From contig JADKIQ010000016.1 of the NCBI GenBank assembly GCA_016721245.1, positions 1-11,602 on the forward strand: a DNA stretch of 11,602 bases. Direction: 5' to 3'. The position numbers and the translations under genes were made by a program. The stretch comes from Sphingobacteriales bacterium (GTDB lineage: Bacteria > Bacteroidota > Bacteroidia > Chitinophagales > JADIYW01). Shown in pieces: positions 1-6,931 of the stretch (position 1 is its first letter; every line of letters starts with the position of its first letter). The notes under the pieces are model-generated. The model was not told the DNA's origin. It did no database searches and was given only the letters and a program-made list of their open reading frames with translations.

Positions 1-400
1 ACGTTTCAAAATTGGGTGACAGTGTGGATAGTATCATTTCAAATCCAAAAGTTGGCAGTAATTCATTTTGAATTATTGGAAGTATTTGAAACACTAAAAA
101 CCAGAAAGATTAAAACATGGTGGAAGAAGAATTACCATTTAATGGTTACATATTTCAATGACCTTGCTGACGTGTTTCATTCATTAAGGAGAGTAACAAG
201 TCCAAACTGCAAATGTGTTTTGTAATTGGCGACTCTGCACCTTATGGAATTTATGTTCCAGTTGATAAGTGGCGGGGAATTAGCGGTATCGGCAGGTTTT
301 AGCGACTACGAATTCCGAAAAGCTGAGACAGAAACGTAAAATGGAAAATTGAAAACATACAGTTCCTTTACATGAAGGAAGACTTTGGATAAATAGTTAA
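1..400 (+). pseudogene. DNA methyltransferase-like gene, C-terminal part, frameshifted
   Basis: This is the 3' part of a gene that enters from the left edge. No single frame is open throughout, but a protein can be followed across frames. Frame at 16-222 reads ...YFNDLADVFHSLRRVTSPNCKCVL. Frame at 222 continues VIGDSAPYGIYVPVDKW. Frame at 274 gives GELAVSAGFSDYEFRK. Then come DRNVKWKIE and finally TVPLHEGRLWINS with stop TAA at 398-400. The breaks lie near 220 (T run), 274 (G run), 326 (A) and 352-355 (A run), and each fits one or two missing homopolymer bases. The GDSAPYG and RVTxPNxKCV segments resemble the C-terminal half of amino-DNA methyltransferases paired with restriction enzymes. This is from memory of the family. 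The catalytic (D/N/S)PPY motif is not visible here and should lie upstream of the window. A nuclease-like gene starts two bases after the stop, which supports a modification role. The reading across frames is solid; the family is moderately sure. Confidence 0.5.
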
Positions 401-402
401 AA

Positions 403-1253
403 ATGGCAGAATCTTTATCACATAAATTTGGACAATTAATTGGCGACCTATTGGAGTTAGCCTTAGAGCCACACTTGCAAAAGTTTGCACGAAAGCATAA
501 ACTTTACCTTGACAAGAAAGGTGTCAGAAAAGCACGTTCAGGAAAGAAAGTTACTTGGACCGATTCGAAAGAAAACAAGCACGATTTAGACTTTGTGCTT
601 GAACGTGGCGGGACAGAAAATAAAATTGAGTATTGTTTTGTTGCATTCATTGAATCGGCATGGAGACGATACACCAAACATTCAAGAAATAAAGCACAAG
701 AAATTCAAAGTGCTATTCTTCCATTAGCCAACAAATACAGAAATTCTTCTCCGTTTGTAGGAGTAGTTTTAGCAGGTGTGTTTACTGAGGGTGCATTGTC
801 TCAATTAAAATCACTTGGATTTGGTGTTCTATATTTCCCATACGACACAGTAGTAAAGCATTTTCTAAATTCGGTATTAATGTTGCATTTGACGAGAAAA
901 CAGCAGAGACAGATTTCAAAAAGAAGATTGACAGTTGGAATAAATTAGACAACAAGAAGATGTAGCCAAGAACTTTGAAACTCAACATGAAAAACGTTGA
1001 CGAATTTTTAAACTCACTATCTGACACAGTTTCTCGATTCATTGAACGTATTATTATTTTACCATTGCATGGACAAGAAACTCTTTCAACCAGCGTGACC
1101 GATGCAATTAACTTGAAAAAGTATTCCGAAGACAGACCCAAATTACCGTTGAGTAAATACGAAATCATTATCAAATACAACACTGGCGACAGAATAGAAG
1201 CAAGTTTCAATGACAAGAAAGACAGCATTAAATTCTTGGAGACTTACTTATAA
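403..1253 (+). pseudogene. Restriction endonuclease-like protein (PD-(D/E)XK-like), frameshifted
   Basis: This gene probably encodes the nuclease partner of the methyltransferase-like gene ending at 400. The first open piece (403-867, ATG start) contains HDLDFVLE (about residues 60-67) and FIESAWRRYTKHSRNKAQEI (about 82-101). That acidic pair followed by a basic helix resembles a PD-(D/E)XK core with D61/D63 and E84, although the usual ExK lysine is replaced (E-S-A). The frame changes at 868-869, where one A is missing, and continues FGINVAFDEKTAETDFKKKIDSW. A stop at 963-965 is bypassed through DVAKNFETQHEK in a third frame. The last piece runs as NVDEFLNSLSDTVSRF to TAA at 1253. All three breaks are in A-rich runs (868-869, 957-958, 990-994). 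The repaired protein is about 285 residues. The short open piece at 975-1253 is its C-terminus, not a separate gene. The nuclease call is inferred from the core motif and the neighbouring gene; no specificity can be read. Confidence 0.5.
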
Positions 1254-1270
1254 CCGAGAAGAAGCACGAA

Positions 1271-1390
1271 GGCATAACAGCATCTACAAGAAATTGGCGG
1301 TTCAGTTGTTAAATTAAGCTTTGTGCTTCGTATCAAGTTCAGTAGTGGCAGACAGTTTTGTTCTCCGAAATCGCCAACTTCTGGTAGCCG
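1271..1390. repeat. Long imperfect palindrome, attC-like
   Basis: The left arm 1284-1303 (CTACAAGAAATTGGCGGTTC) pairs with the right arm 1367-1387: 17 of 20 positions match, with one bulged base. The spacer is about 63 bases and contains GTGCTTCGTATCAAGTTCAGTA. Outside the arms, GCATAAC (1272-1278) and GGTAGCC (1383-1389) sit where integron attC sites carry their R'' and R' boxes, but they match that consensus only loosely. From memory, similar palindromes follow accessory genes in many Bacteroidota genomes. Here it lies 18 bases after the nuclease-like gene and about 100 bases before DUF1826. The inverted repeat is directly seen; the recombination-site role is a hypothesis. The remaining 98 bases to the next gene show no recognisable signal. 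Confidence 0.55.
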
Positions 1391-1487
1391 CAAACCTTTA
1401 TCCAAGCTTTGCCTTATACTCTCTTGGTTACCTTAAAAGTACCGAAAGCCTATGAGCAGATGAAATAATTTTAGACGTATACCCATT

Positions 1488-2182
1488 ATGACAGATTTAT
1501 CCAGCGCTGAGCATCACATTCACTGTGTCACGAATTTTCAAGACCTTGTTTCACGCCTTTTCATGGAGAAATGAATGCAATCTGCTGGTCGCGTACACTA
1601 AGCGGTGATTTTTCCGAGATTGTTCAAAAGATAGAATTTAACGAAAACATGGAGGAACTTGACGAGGAGCTGCTTCGTGGGCTTTCCCTGAGTGAACAGG
1701 GGCAGCTTGCCCGTACCATTCTTTTAAATGACCTGAAGAGGCTGAAAGCACAGGGCGCGTCTCCTATACTTAATCTGATCCGATGCTACGAGAGAGATGA
1801 AAGCTTCCCGTTTTTCCCAACCGATGTCTATTCTTTTATGTAGATCGCTCTCTGTACCAACCGACACCTTTTTATGCACTTACTATGGCGAGCCGAGTGA
1901 AATACTGCCCAATGCACAAGCCGAACAAAAGTGCTGTTGCCCGAAATACAGGATGCGCTCAAAAAACTATATGGTGGAACGGAGGAAGGTTTTGAATCTT
2001 TTTTAAATGAACATTTCTTTGACCTGCACTATCAGGCCAAAGCCAACGCACGTCCTTACAGCTTAGGCCTCGGTCACTTATGGAGATTGGCGGTAGATCA
2101 TCCCGAAAGTCAGGTAGCTCCTTGTATTCATCGTGCACCAAGCGAAAAAGCCGGAGAGAGCCGCTTGTTGTTGATCTGCTGA
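1488..2182 (+). pseudogene. DUF1826 family protein, frameshifted
   Basis: The pieces assemble into one protein of about 230 residues. ATG at 1488 gives MTDLSSAEHHIHCVTNFQDL. A T-run contraction (1558-1561) leads to EMNAICWSRTLSGDF...NLIRCYERDESFPFFPTDVYSF. Losses near 1835-1838 and at 1852 restore VDRS and PVPTDTFLCTYYGEPSEIL. A missing A at 1926-1929 gives LLPEIQDALKKLYGG...GHLWRLAVDHPESQVAPCIHRAPSEKAG up to TGA at 2182. The (H/Y)VDRS segment, the CTYYGEPSE segment and the C-terminal CIHRAP signature are those I associate with DUF1826. The family has no established biochemical function. I recall it linked to zinc-responsive neighbourhoods (Zur or COG0523 genes), but no such partner is visible here. 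The gene follows the attC-like palindrome and has no tightly linked neighbour. The assembly of fragments is convincing; the family name is likely. Confidence 0.6.
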
Positions 2183-2293
2183 TAAAGGCTATTTACCATC
2201 TCCATCATTTTAGCCGGGTTTCATGCTTTCCTGCTCAATACATATTCTTCTATCAAGCGCGGAAAAAATTCGTGTTCTAAGGCTAATTCCTCG

Positions 2294-2320
2294 CCTTTGA
2301 CAGGTGTTGTCACCTGTCAA
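2294..2320. repeat. Hairpin element, copy A
   Basis: TTGACAGGTG (2297-2306) and CACCTGTCAA (2311-2320) form a perfect 10-bp stem with the 4-base loop TTGT. Read on the minus strand, the element is a close relative of the hairpin at 2366-2394. It has no U tract on the + side, so it is not a typical intrinsic terminator, though its place between convergent genes would suit transcription stopping. Confidence 0.65.
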
Positions 2321-2365
2321 CCAATATCCGTAAAGAAGCCTGAAGAAAACTAACCTGTATGTCAG

Positions 2366-2394
2366 TCGACAGGTGATAACACCATGTCGAGGGG
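2366..2394. repeat. Hairpin element, copy B (inverted relative to copy A)
   Basis: CGACAGGTG (2367-2375) pairs with CACC (2380-2383) and TGTCG (2385-2389), with loop ATAA and one unpaired A at 2384. Its + strand matches the minus strand of 2294-2320 over most positions, with the shared core GACAGGTGAYAACACC then TGTC. Two inverted copies about 46 bases apart point to a REP-like repeated element. Confidence 0.55.
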
Positions 2395-2407
2395 TCTGAA
2401 ATTTAAG

Positions 2408-3426
2408 TTATTTACTAATTCTCTTTATTTCATTTTTTGCATCCATATAACCATACTTATATGCCAAATAGTAATCTTTCAATGCTCCTGCCAAGTCATT
2501 TAGTTTTACTTTCATGTTTCCACTATTGAAGTAAGCTACTGCATTTTCTTTGCCAGAATTTATTTTAATAGCTTTTGTATAATCTATTAATGCTGCATTA
2601 TAATACCTAAATGAGACTTACTTACCTCTTCCTACGAAAGCTTTAGTGTATAAGGAATCTAATTTTATTGCTTCATTAAAATCATTTATTGATTCTGCGT
2701 CTTTCTTTATTGAATTTTTAACCAACCCTCTTCCATAGTGAGCTTGTTTTAATTTAGAGTCAAATAGAATAGCTTTATCAAAATACAATAAAGCAGTCTT
2801 ATATTTTTTGTATCGTACATTATATTTCCAAGGTTGCAATAGGCGTTTGCATTGTGCGGGTTTATTTCGATAGATTTTTTATAGTCTTTGATTGCTTCTT
2901 TATATCTTTCAAGATTATCTAGTGCATAGCCTCTGTTAAAATAAGCAGTATCATTTCCGGAGTTTTGGAGCATGTATCTGTTCCAGTCTTTTATGGAACT
3001 TTCAAAGCAACCAAGCTCTAGTTTCAGATATGCTCTAACATACAAGGCTTCTTTATCATACTTGTCGAAATATAAAACTGTATCTAATTCTCTTATAGAA
3101 CCAAGAGTGTCGTTATTGTAATATTTTACAGAAGCATGATAGAATCTCGCTATGTTGCAGCGTGAATTTACACTTATGGCAGTCTGCCAATCTTTATCTG
3201 CCTTGATGGTGTCTTTTAGTTTAAAATAACAATATCCACGATAATGATATGCACTGTCGAAGCGCGGATTTAAAGTAATAGATTGAGTGAAGTTATCTGT
3301 AGCAATTTTATACAAACTGGAATCATACTGTTCTTTTCCTTTTCTGAAATAATCTGAGGAAGATTGCGCATAAGAGGAATAATAAGCAAAAAGGATAACA
3401 AAGAAGCATGAAAAAGTATTTCTCAT
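2408..3426 (-). pseudogene. Secreted TPR-repeat protein, frameshifted
   Basis: The gene starts at ATG 3426 with a signal peptide (MRNTFSCFFVILFAYYSSYAQ-like, cleavage near residue 21). About nine tetratricopeptide repeats follow, with the usual spacing of aromatic, glycine and alanine residues (AYFNRGYALDNLERYKEAI, AYCNLGNIMYDTKKYKTALL and similar). TPR arrays bind proteins; no partner or enzyme domain is visible. The frame breaks in an A run (2804-2809 on the + strand, one base missing), after which DTKKYKTALLYFDKAI continues. A stop at 2618-2620 interrupts GRGK. Restoring two A at 2622-2623 and one T at 2604 gives GRGKSKSHLGYYNAALIDYT. The same frame then runs ALKDYYLAYKYGYMDAKNEI to TAA at 2408-2410. 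The repaired protein has about 340 residues and is probably periplasmic or surface-exposed. The desaturase gene downstream in coordinate ends 39 bases from this start. Confidence 0.75.
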
Positions 3427-3465
3427 TATCGAAAATAAAAAATAAAATGAGAAATCAAACTATCT

Positions 3466-4545
3466 TCAACTCGCTTTCATAAACCGATTCGCCCTGAGGA
3501 ATGAAGCAACATCATTGAAACGAACGCCTTGCTCCTGCATTACCTTGTGCGCTTTGGATGCAGTCATTTGTCGCACATAAAACGTTTCGTTCACTACAAA
3601 ATGATGAATGGCATGTGTGCTGCCAAAGTTGAAACAGAACAACTGAAACGGAAGGAAATACCATTTATTCAGCACCTGTGTTTGCTGCATTACATTGCCC
3701 AGTTCCACATCGCCGTAGTAGTGCATATTGGAGGTGATAAAATGCAGGGAAAACATCCGGAATAAATTCGGCAAAATCAGTATCGCCACCAGCGGATTTA
3801 TCCATTTGAATTGTGCTTCTATAATGGCCGGGCTTTGATAGCCTAGATTAAATATATCGGAAATAAAATGCAGCGCATAATGTGCCAGAAAGAAGTACCA
3901 CACAAAATACAATGCCAGTGTAAACGGCATCATGCCGTACATTTTCACTTTCTTAAAAACCAGTGCCTGTTCTTTCGGAAGTTCTCCGTTTTTTACGGCT
4001 TCAATAATATCTTTTCGAATTATATTGCCGCGCAGTACACCGCCTAATAAAATATCTGCCGTTGTAATAAATCTTCTGAAACCCCAGGTTTCTCCGTTGG
4101 TGACGCCGCGTTCTTCAATATCCGTCTTCGTGCCGGAAGTACGGTGATGGTGAAAATGCAAATCTCTGCGAAACCATGGATTGATGGTCATCGGACGAAA
4201 TACCCAAACTCCCAGCATCATGAGGTTGTGCATGAATTTATTCTTTTTGAAATACATGTAATGTATTAAATCGTGTTCTAGTTCATGCAGCAAAGAAGTC
4301 CAGAAGGCCACGGAAAGTACCACTGCAATTACACCAATAGTACCTTGAAGGTATAATACAGCCGAAAGAACAATCATGGCAATGGAGAAGGAAAAAATGA
4401 AAAATCCGATAGCATTCTGATGCTGTAAAAACGGATATTTTGCACGGATTTCCTTGCTCGCCAGCTGCACTTCCCTTCTAATGATTTTTGTGCGTTGGTC
4501 GTCGTTCATCACTTCCGTTGTTGTATGTTCCATTGTCATTTCCAT
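3466..4545 (-). CDS. Membrane fatty acid desaturase family protein
   Basis: This is an integral membrane di-iron desaturase-type enzyme expected to introduce double bonds into acyl chains, or to act on a related lipid. Numbering from the chosen start, three histidine clusters are visible: HELEHDLIH (about 87-95), HFHHHR (130-135) and HAIHHF (311-316). A further HYYGDVE motif lies near 275. Hydrophobic stretches surround them (about 46-65, 66-85, 208-225 and 250-265). The frame is open up to 4605, but the extra N-terminus (INGNACNGNYFCC) is unlike the family. A TAnnTTTG box at 4562-4569 lies inside that extension, so translation more likely begins at one of the ATGs at 4545, 4539 or 4533. With 4545 the protein has 359 residues. 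The frame is intact with no indels. The substrate and regiospecificity cannot be told. Confidence 0.85.
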   Translation of the reverse strand: MEMTMEHTTTEVMNDDQRTKIIRREVQLASKEIRAKYPFLQHQNAIGFFIFSFSIAMIVLSAVLYLQGTIGVIAVVLSVAFWTSLLHELEHDLIHYMYFKKNKFMHNLMMLGVWVFRPMTINPWFRRDLHFHHHRTSGTKTDIEERGVTNGETWGFRRFITTADILLGGVLRGNIIRKDIIEAVKNGELPKEQALVFKKVKMYGMMPFTLALYFVWYFFLAHYALHFISDIFNLGYQSPAIIEAQFKWINPLVAILILPNLFRMFSLHFITSNMHYYGDVELGNVMQQTQVLNKWYFLPFQLFCFNFGSTHAIHHFVVNETFYVRQMTASKAHKVMQEQGVRFNDVASFLRANRFMKAS

Positions 4546-4561
4546 GTATACTAATTTACAA

Positions 4562-4569
4562 CAAAAATA
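4562..4569 (-). promoter_or_regulatory. Putative -7 box for the desaturase gene
   Basis: Minus strand TATTTTTG fits the Bacteroidota -7 consensus TAnnTTTG. It sits 17 bases upstream of the ATG at 4545. No good TTG element is seen at the expected -33 distance, so support is partial. Confidence 0.4.
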
Positions 4570-4648
4570 GTTGCCATTGCAAGCATTTCCATTGATAATT
4601 ATCAAGCGGGTATTAAGAGATTATTATTCGGACAAGCTCAGGATAAAA

Positions 4649-5329
4649 TTAAGCATTAATCAGCTCCATTGCTTTTTCATAAATCAGTTCAATCTGGTCT
4701 TCTAAGGTGATATGGGTGGTATCAATTTCAATGGCATCCGCTACTTTCGTCAGGGGTGAATCCTCGCGGGTGGAATCTATCCGGTCGCGGTGCAACAAGT
4801 TGGCTTTTAATTCATCCAGCGGAAATAATTTACCTGATTTTTTCAGCAATTCATCCTGTCTTCTTTTGGTGCGCACATCCACATCTGCCGTCATAAAAAA
4901 TTTCAGTTCCGCATCCGGGATTACCACACTGCCGATATCTCTGCCTTCCATCACCACGCCTTTTTGTGCCGCCATTTTCTGCTGCTGCGCCACCAGCATT
5001 TTCCTCACATTACTCATGGCGGCCACTTCCGACACAATCGCTGCTACTCTTGGCTGACGAATTTCTTCCTCCACATCCACATCGTTTAAAAAAGTATGAT
5101 GTACCTCTCCTGCTTTTCTGAAATCTATGGAAATTTTCGGAAGTGCATTTTCAATACCTTCCAGGTTATCCAAATCAATTAAATGCTGCTGAAAATAAAG
5201 CGTGACCGCTCTGTACATCGCGCCAGAATCGATATAAATATATCCTAATTTTTTGGCGACACGCTTGGCCGTGGATGATTTTCCGCATGCCGAGTAACCG
5301 TCGATGGCGATGTTTATTTTTTTAGTCAT
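4649..5329 (-). CDS. cmk: Cytidylate kinase
   Basis: Cmk phosphorylates CMP and dCMP to the diphosphates using ATP, in the cytoplasm, feeding RNA, DNA and lipid precursor pools. The 226-residue length is normal. The P-loop GYSACGKSS is at residues 11-19, the nucleotide-binding DSGAMYR at 34-40, GRDIGSVV at 129-136, and the LID-type RDRIDSTREDSPL at 181-193, all characteristic of the family. The start is ATG at 5329, directly next to an inverted repeat whose loop holds a TAnnTTTG promoter box, so cmk may have its own promoter 35 bases upstream. porQ lies just upstream on the same strand, a common arrangement in Bacteroidota. The frame is intact. Confidence 0.97.
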   Translation of the reverse strand: MTKKINIAIDGYSACGKSSTAKRVAKKLGYIYIDSGAMYRAVTLYFQQHLIDLDNLEGIENALPKISIDFRKAGEVHHTFLNDVDVEEEIRQPRVAAIVSEVAAMSNVRKMLVAQQQKMAAQKGVVMEGRDIGSVVIPDAELKFFMTADVDVRTKRRQDELLKKSGKLFPLDELKANLLHRDRIDSTREDSPLTKVADAIEIDTTHITLEDQIELIYEKAMELINA

Positions 5330-5330
5330 G

Positions 5331-5416
5331 AGTCGTAAGTCGTGAGTCGTGAGTAATTTATCGCAAATATAAATTTATGTGTTAAACTTACGACTCACGA
5401 CTCACCACTTACGACT
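5331..5416. repeat. Heptamer-based inverted repeat between cmk and porQ
   Basis: The left arm 5331-5354 is built from the 7-base unit TCGTRAG (TCGTAAG, TCGTGAG, TCGTGAG). It pairs with 5393-5416 at 23 of 24 positions. A further unit extends the right side to 5386. The AT-rich loop (5355-5392) contains the putative cmk promoter. The right arm ends just before the porQ stop codon (5420-5422). The element could stop porQ transcription, insulate cmk, or be a dispersed repeat; similar GTGAGTC-type repeats occur between genes in Bacteroidota, from memory. Confidence 0.85.
5364..5371 (-). promoter_or_regulatory. Putative -7 box for cmk
   Basis: Minus strand TATATTTG matches TAnnTTTG exactly. It lies in the loop of the heptamer inverted repeat, giving a leader of roughly 28-35 bases before the cmk ATG at 5329. 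No clear -33 TTG is present. Confidence 0.45.
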
Positions 5417-5419
5417 GTG

Positions 5420-6469
5420 TTATTTTGCTTTTTTTCCAAATTCGTCCAGTTTTATCCTGAATGTCAGCTGATGATCGCTGCCGGTTCTGTGATATTGTGC
5501 ATAGGCATAATCAAAGGCAAACTGCTTGATATTGATACCGAAACCTGCAGAAATACCGGAGAACCCTTTCTTCTTTCCGACACCCAATTCCTGACGTCTC
5601 ATGTGGTTATATCCGATGCGCAAACGCACCGGCTTTCCTGCCTGCACTTCCGCTCCAAAGGAAAAGTGACGGAATACATTATCAATAATTTCAGAGCCTT
5701 TGCTTTTCTTTTTAGTGGTGCCAAACAAGGTGGTTTGTTCTTCTTCCGGAAACTTTAAATTCCACACTTGTAAATCATGTGCGGTAACGGATAAAGTCAC
5801 CGGAATTTTTTTGAAGCGTTTGGAAAAAGAAAAATCCAGTGCTATGGGTAGTTTCTGTCTGCCGTCGTCTTTTACATATGTTTTTAACTCTACACCTGCA
5901 TTGCGCACCACAGCTGCAAAAGTCCAGTTGGTTTTCGGGTTATGATATCCGATAGCAACATCTGTGGCAAAACCAAGCGACGTATACGTTTCTAAATGAG
6001 ATACTATGAATTTTAAATTAACACCATAAAAAAACTTGCGGATACTGCGACCGACACCCACCTGAAAATTAAAATCTGCCGCACGAAACGTACCAGTTTG
6101 ATTTCCGGAAGCATCCCGTCCATCAAACTTACCGTAAGAAGCATACTGCATGGTATATGCCAGTGTAGATTTTATTTTTGGATGGTAATAAGCAAAGGTG
6201 ATATTGCCGATATTGGTTTTGTCTGTGTAAAACGCATTGGTAATGGATAATTGCTTATGAAACGAACTGTCTAAAAAACATGGATTTGAAATGGCCAGTG
6301 AGATATCCGCATCTTTGGAATATTTGATGCTTTGCAACCCGCCGCCCAGGCCTTCCATACGCGCGGAAGTGGGAAACTGCAGGAAATCATAAATATTTTT
6401 TCCTCCGATTTGCGCAGACGCAAATTGCATTTTTAAAATAAAGAAAAGTAGAAATATTCGTGTTTTCAA
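5420..6469 (-). CDS. porQ: Type IX secretion system protein PorQ
   Basis: PorQ is an outer-membrane beta-barrel of the Bacteroidota type IX secretion system. It works with PorU, PorV and PorZ in the complex that receives, processes and anchors exported proteins at the surface. The 349-residue product has a signal peptide (residues 1-20, ending ASAQ), then IGGKNIYDFLQFPTSARMEG with the SAR-type segment and LGG stretch typical of PorV/PorQ-like barrels. Alternating beta-strand patterns run to the C-terminus (SDHQLTFRIKLDEF). The start is TTG at 6469; a stop in the same frame lies one codon before it, and the signal peptide begins directly there, so a farther upstream start is impossible. The preceding hepT stop is separated by only three bases, implying coupled expression. 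cmk follows on the same strand. The frame is intact. Confidence 0.9.
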   Translation of the reverse strand: MKTRIFLLFFILKMQFASAQIGGKNIYDFLQFPTSARMEGLGGGLQSIKYSKDADISLAISNPCFLDSSFHKQLSITNAFYTDKTNIGNITFAYYHPKIKSTLAYTMQYASYGKFDGRDASGNQTGTFRAADFNFQVGVGRSIRKFFYGVNLKFIVSHLETYTSLGFATDVAIGYHNPKTNWTFAAVVRNAGVELKTYVKDDGRQKLPIALDFSFSKRFKKIPVTLSVTAHDLQVWNLKFPEEEQTTLFGTTKKKSKGSEIIDNVFRHFSFGAEVQAGKPVRLRIGYNHMRRQELGVGKKKGFSGISAGFGINIKQFAFDYAYAQYHRTGSDHQLTFRIKLDEFGKKAK

Positions 6470-6472
6470 TTT

Positions 6473-6931
6473 TTATATTCTTGTAATTAATTTAGGATAT
6501 TCTATTTCAAAATGCTCTAAAATTAACAGCAACTCGTAGGTGTAAGATAATACATCTTCATATAATTGTATCAAATTCTGCGGAATATATTCGTGTGCAA
6601 TATCATTTCGTAAGAATCTAATATTTTTCAACATTTCCGCAGATGGGATTAAGTGCAATTTTTCTGCATAATTTGCTTTATCAATAAACGTTTCTGGATT
6701 CTCGCCTACAATTATGAAAAATGTTTTTAAAACTTTTTGTGTAAAAATATCTGCTGTTCTTGCAAATTTTGAAGATAATGAGTCAAATGATTCAGATTCT
6801 TCAAAAGTATATTCAGCTTTCAATCCAATTTTTTTGCATTTAATAAAAGAAAGTGAAAGTGTTTCTTTTGATAGTAGAAGTAAATCCGTATTCTCTTTAA
6901 ATAAAGCTAAATATTTTGTATTTTTTGACAT
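6473..6931 (-). CDS. hepT: HEPN-domain toxin, HepT-like
   Basis: This 152-residue mostly helical protein has the HEPN signature RNDIAHEY at residues 108-115, fitting RX4HXY. In characterised HepT toxins, R and H form the RNase site, and the tyrosine is the residue the MntA antitoxin blocks by adding AMP. The family acts in the cytoplasm as an RNase whose activity is silenced by its partner. The start ATG at 6931 overlaps the mntA-like gene by 25 bases, the usual layout with the antitoxin gene first. Its stop TAA is one codon before the porQ start. The N-terminal 50 residues are longer and less typical than in short HepT proteins. The frame is intact. Toxicity is inferred from the family. Confidence 0.85.
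   Translation of the reverse strand: MSKNTKYLALFKENTDLLLLSKETLSLSFIKCKKIGLKAEYTFEESESFDSLSSKFARTADIFTQKVLKTFFIIVGENPETFIDKANYAEKLHLIPSAEMLKNIRFLRNDIAHEYIPQNLIQLYEDVLSYTYELLLILEHFEIEYPKLITRI

Larger units (their letters stand above)
2183..2407. other. Convergent intergenic region with two related hairpins
   Basis: This stretch lies between the 3' ends of the DUF1826 gene (+) and the TPR gene (-). Besides the two hairpins listed separately, it has a 30-codon minus-strand open stretch (2221-2313, GTG start) reading ...GEELALEHEFFPRLIEEY... That looks protein-like but is bounded by stops, and I cannot assign it to a family. It may be a remnant of an older gene or chance. No promoter is evident. 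Confidence 0.4.

Noticed and set aside
782..1228. 148-codon open frame on the minus strand
   Set aside because: It is antisense to the nuclease-like gene, whose + strand pieces form a coherent protein; its own translation has no recognisable features.
975..1253. Separate small gene starting with TTG
   Set aside because: It continues the nuclease-like protein after A-run frame breaks; the start codon and spacing do not fit an independent gene.
1959..2141. 60-codon minus-strand open frame
   Set aside because: It lies fully antisense to the DUF1826 C-terminal region, which carries the family-like CIHRAP segment.
403..2182. Phage-defence island with a novel effector
   Set aside because: Apart from the restriction-modification-like pair, the next gene is DUF1826, which has no known defence role; nothing else in the segment supports a new defence system.
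2618..2839. Separate small TPR protein on the minus strand
   Set aside because: Its TPR units join directly to those of the longer upstream frame after one A is restored in the run at 2804-2809; it is one gene.
5331..5416. CRISPR-like array from the repeated TCGTRAG units
   Set aside because: Units are only seven bases, contiguous, and arranged as an inverted repeat with no spacers.
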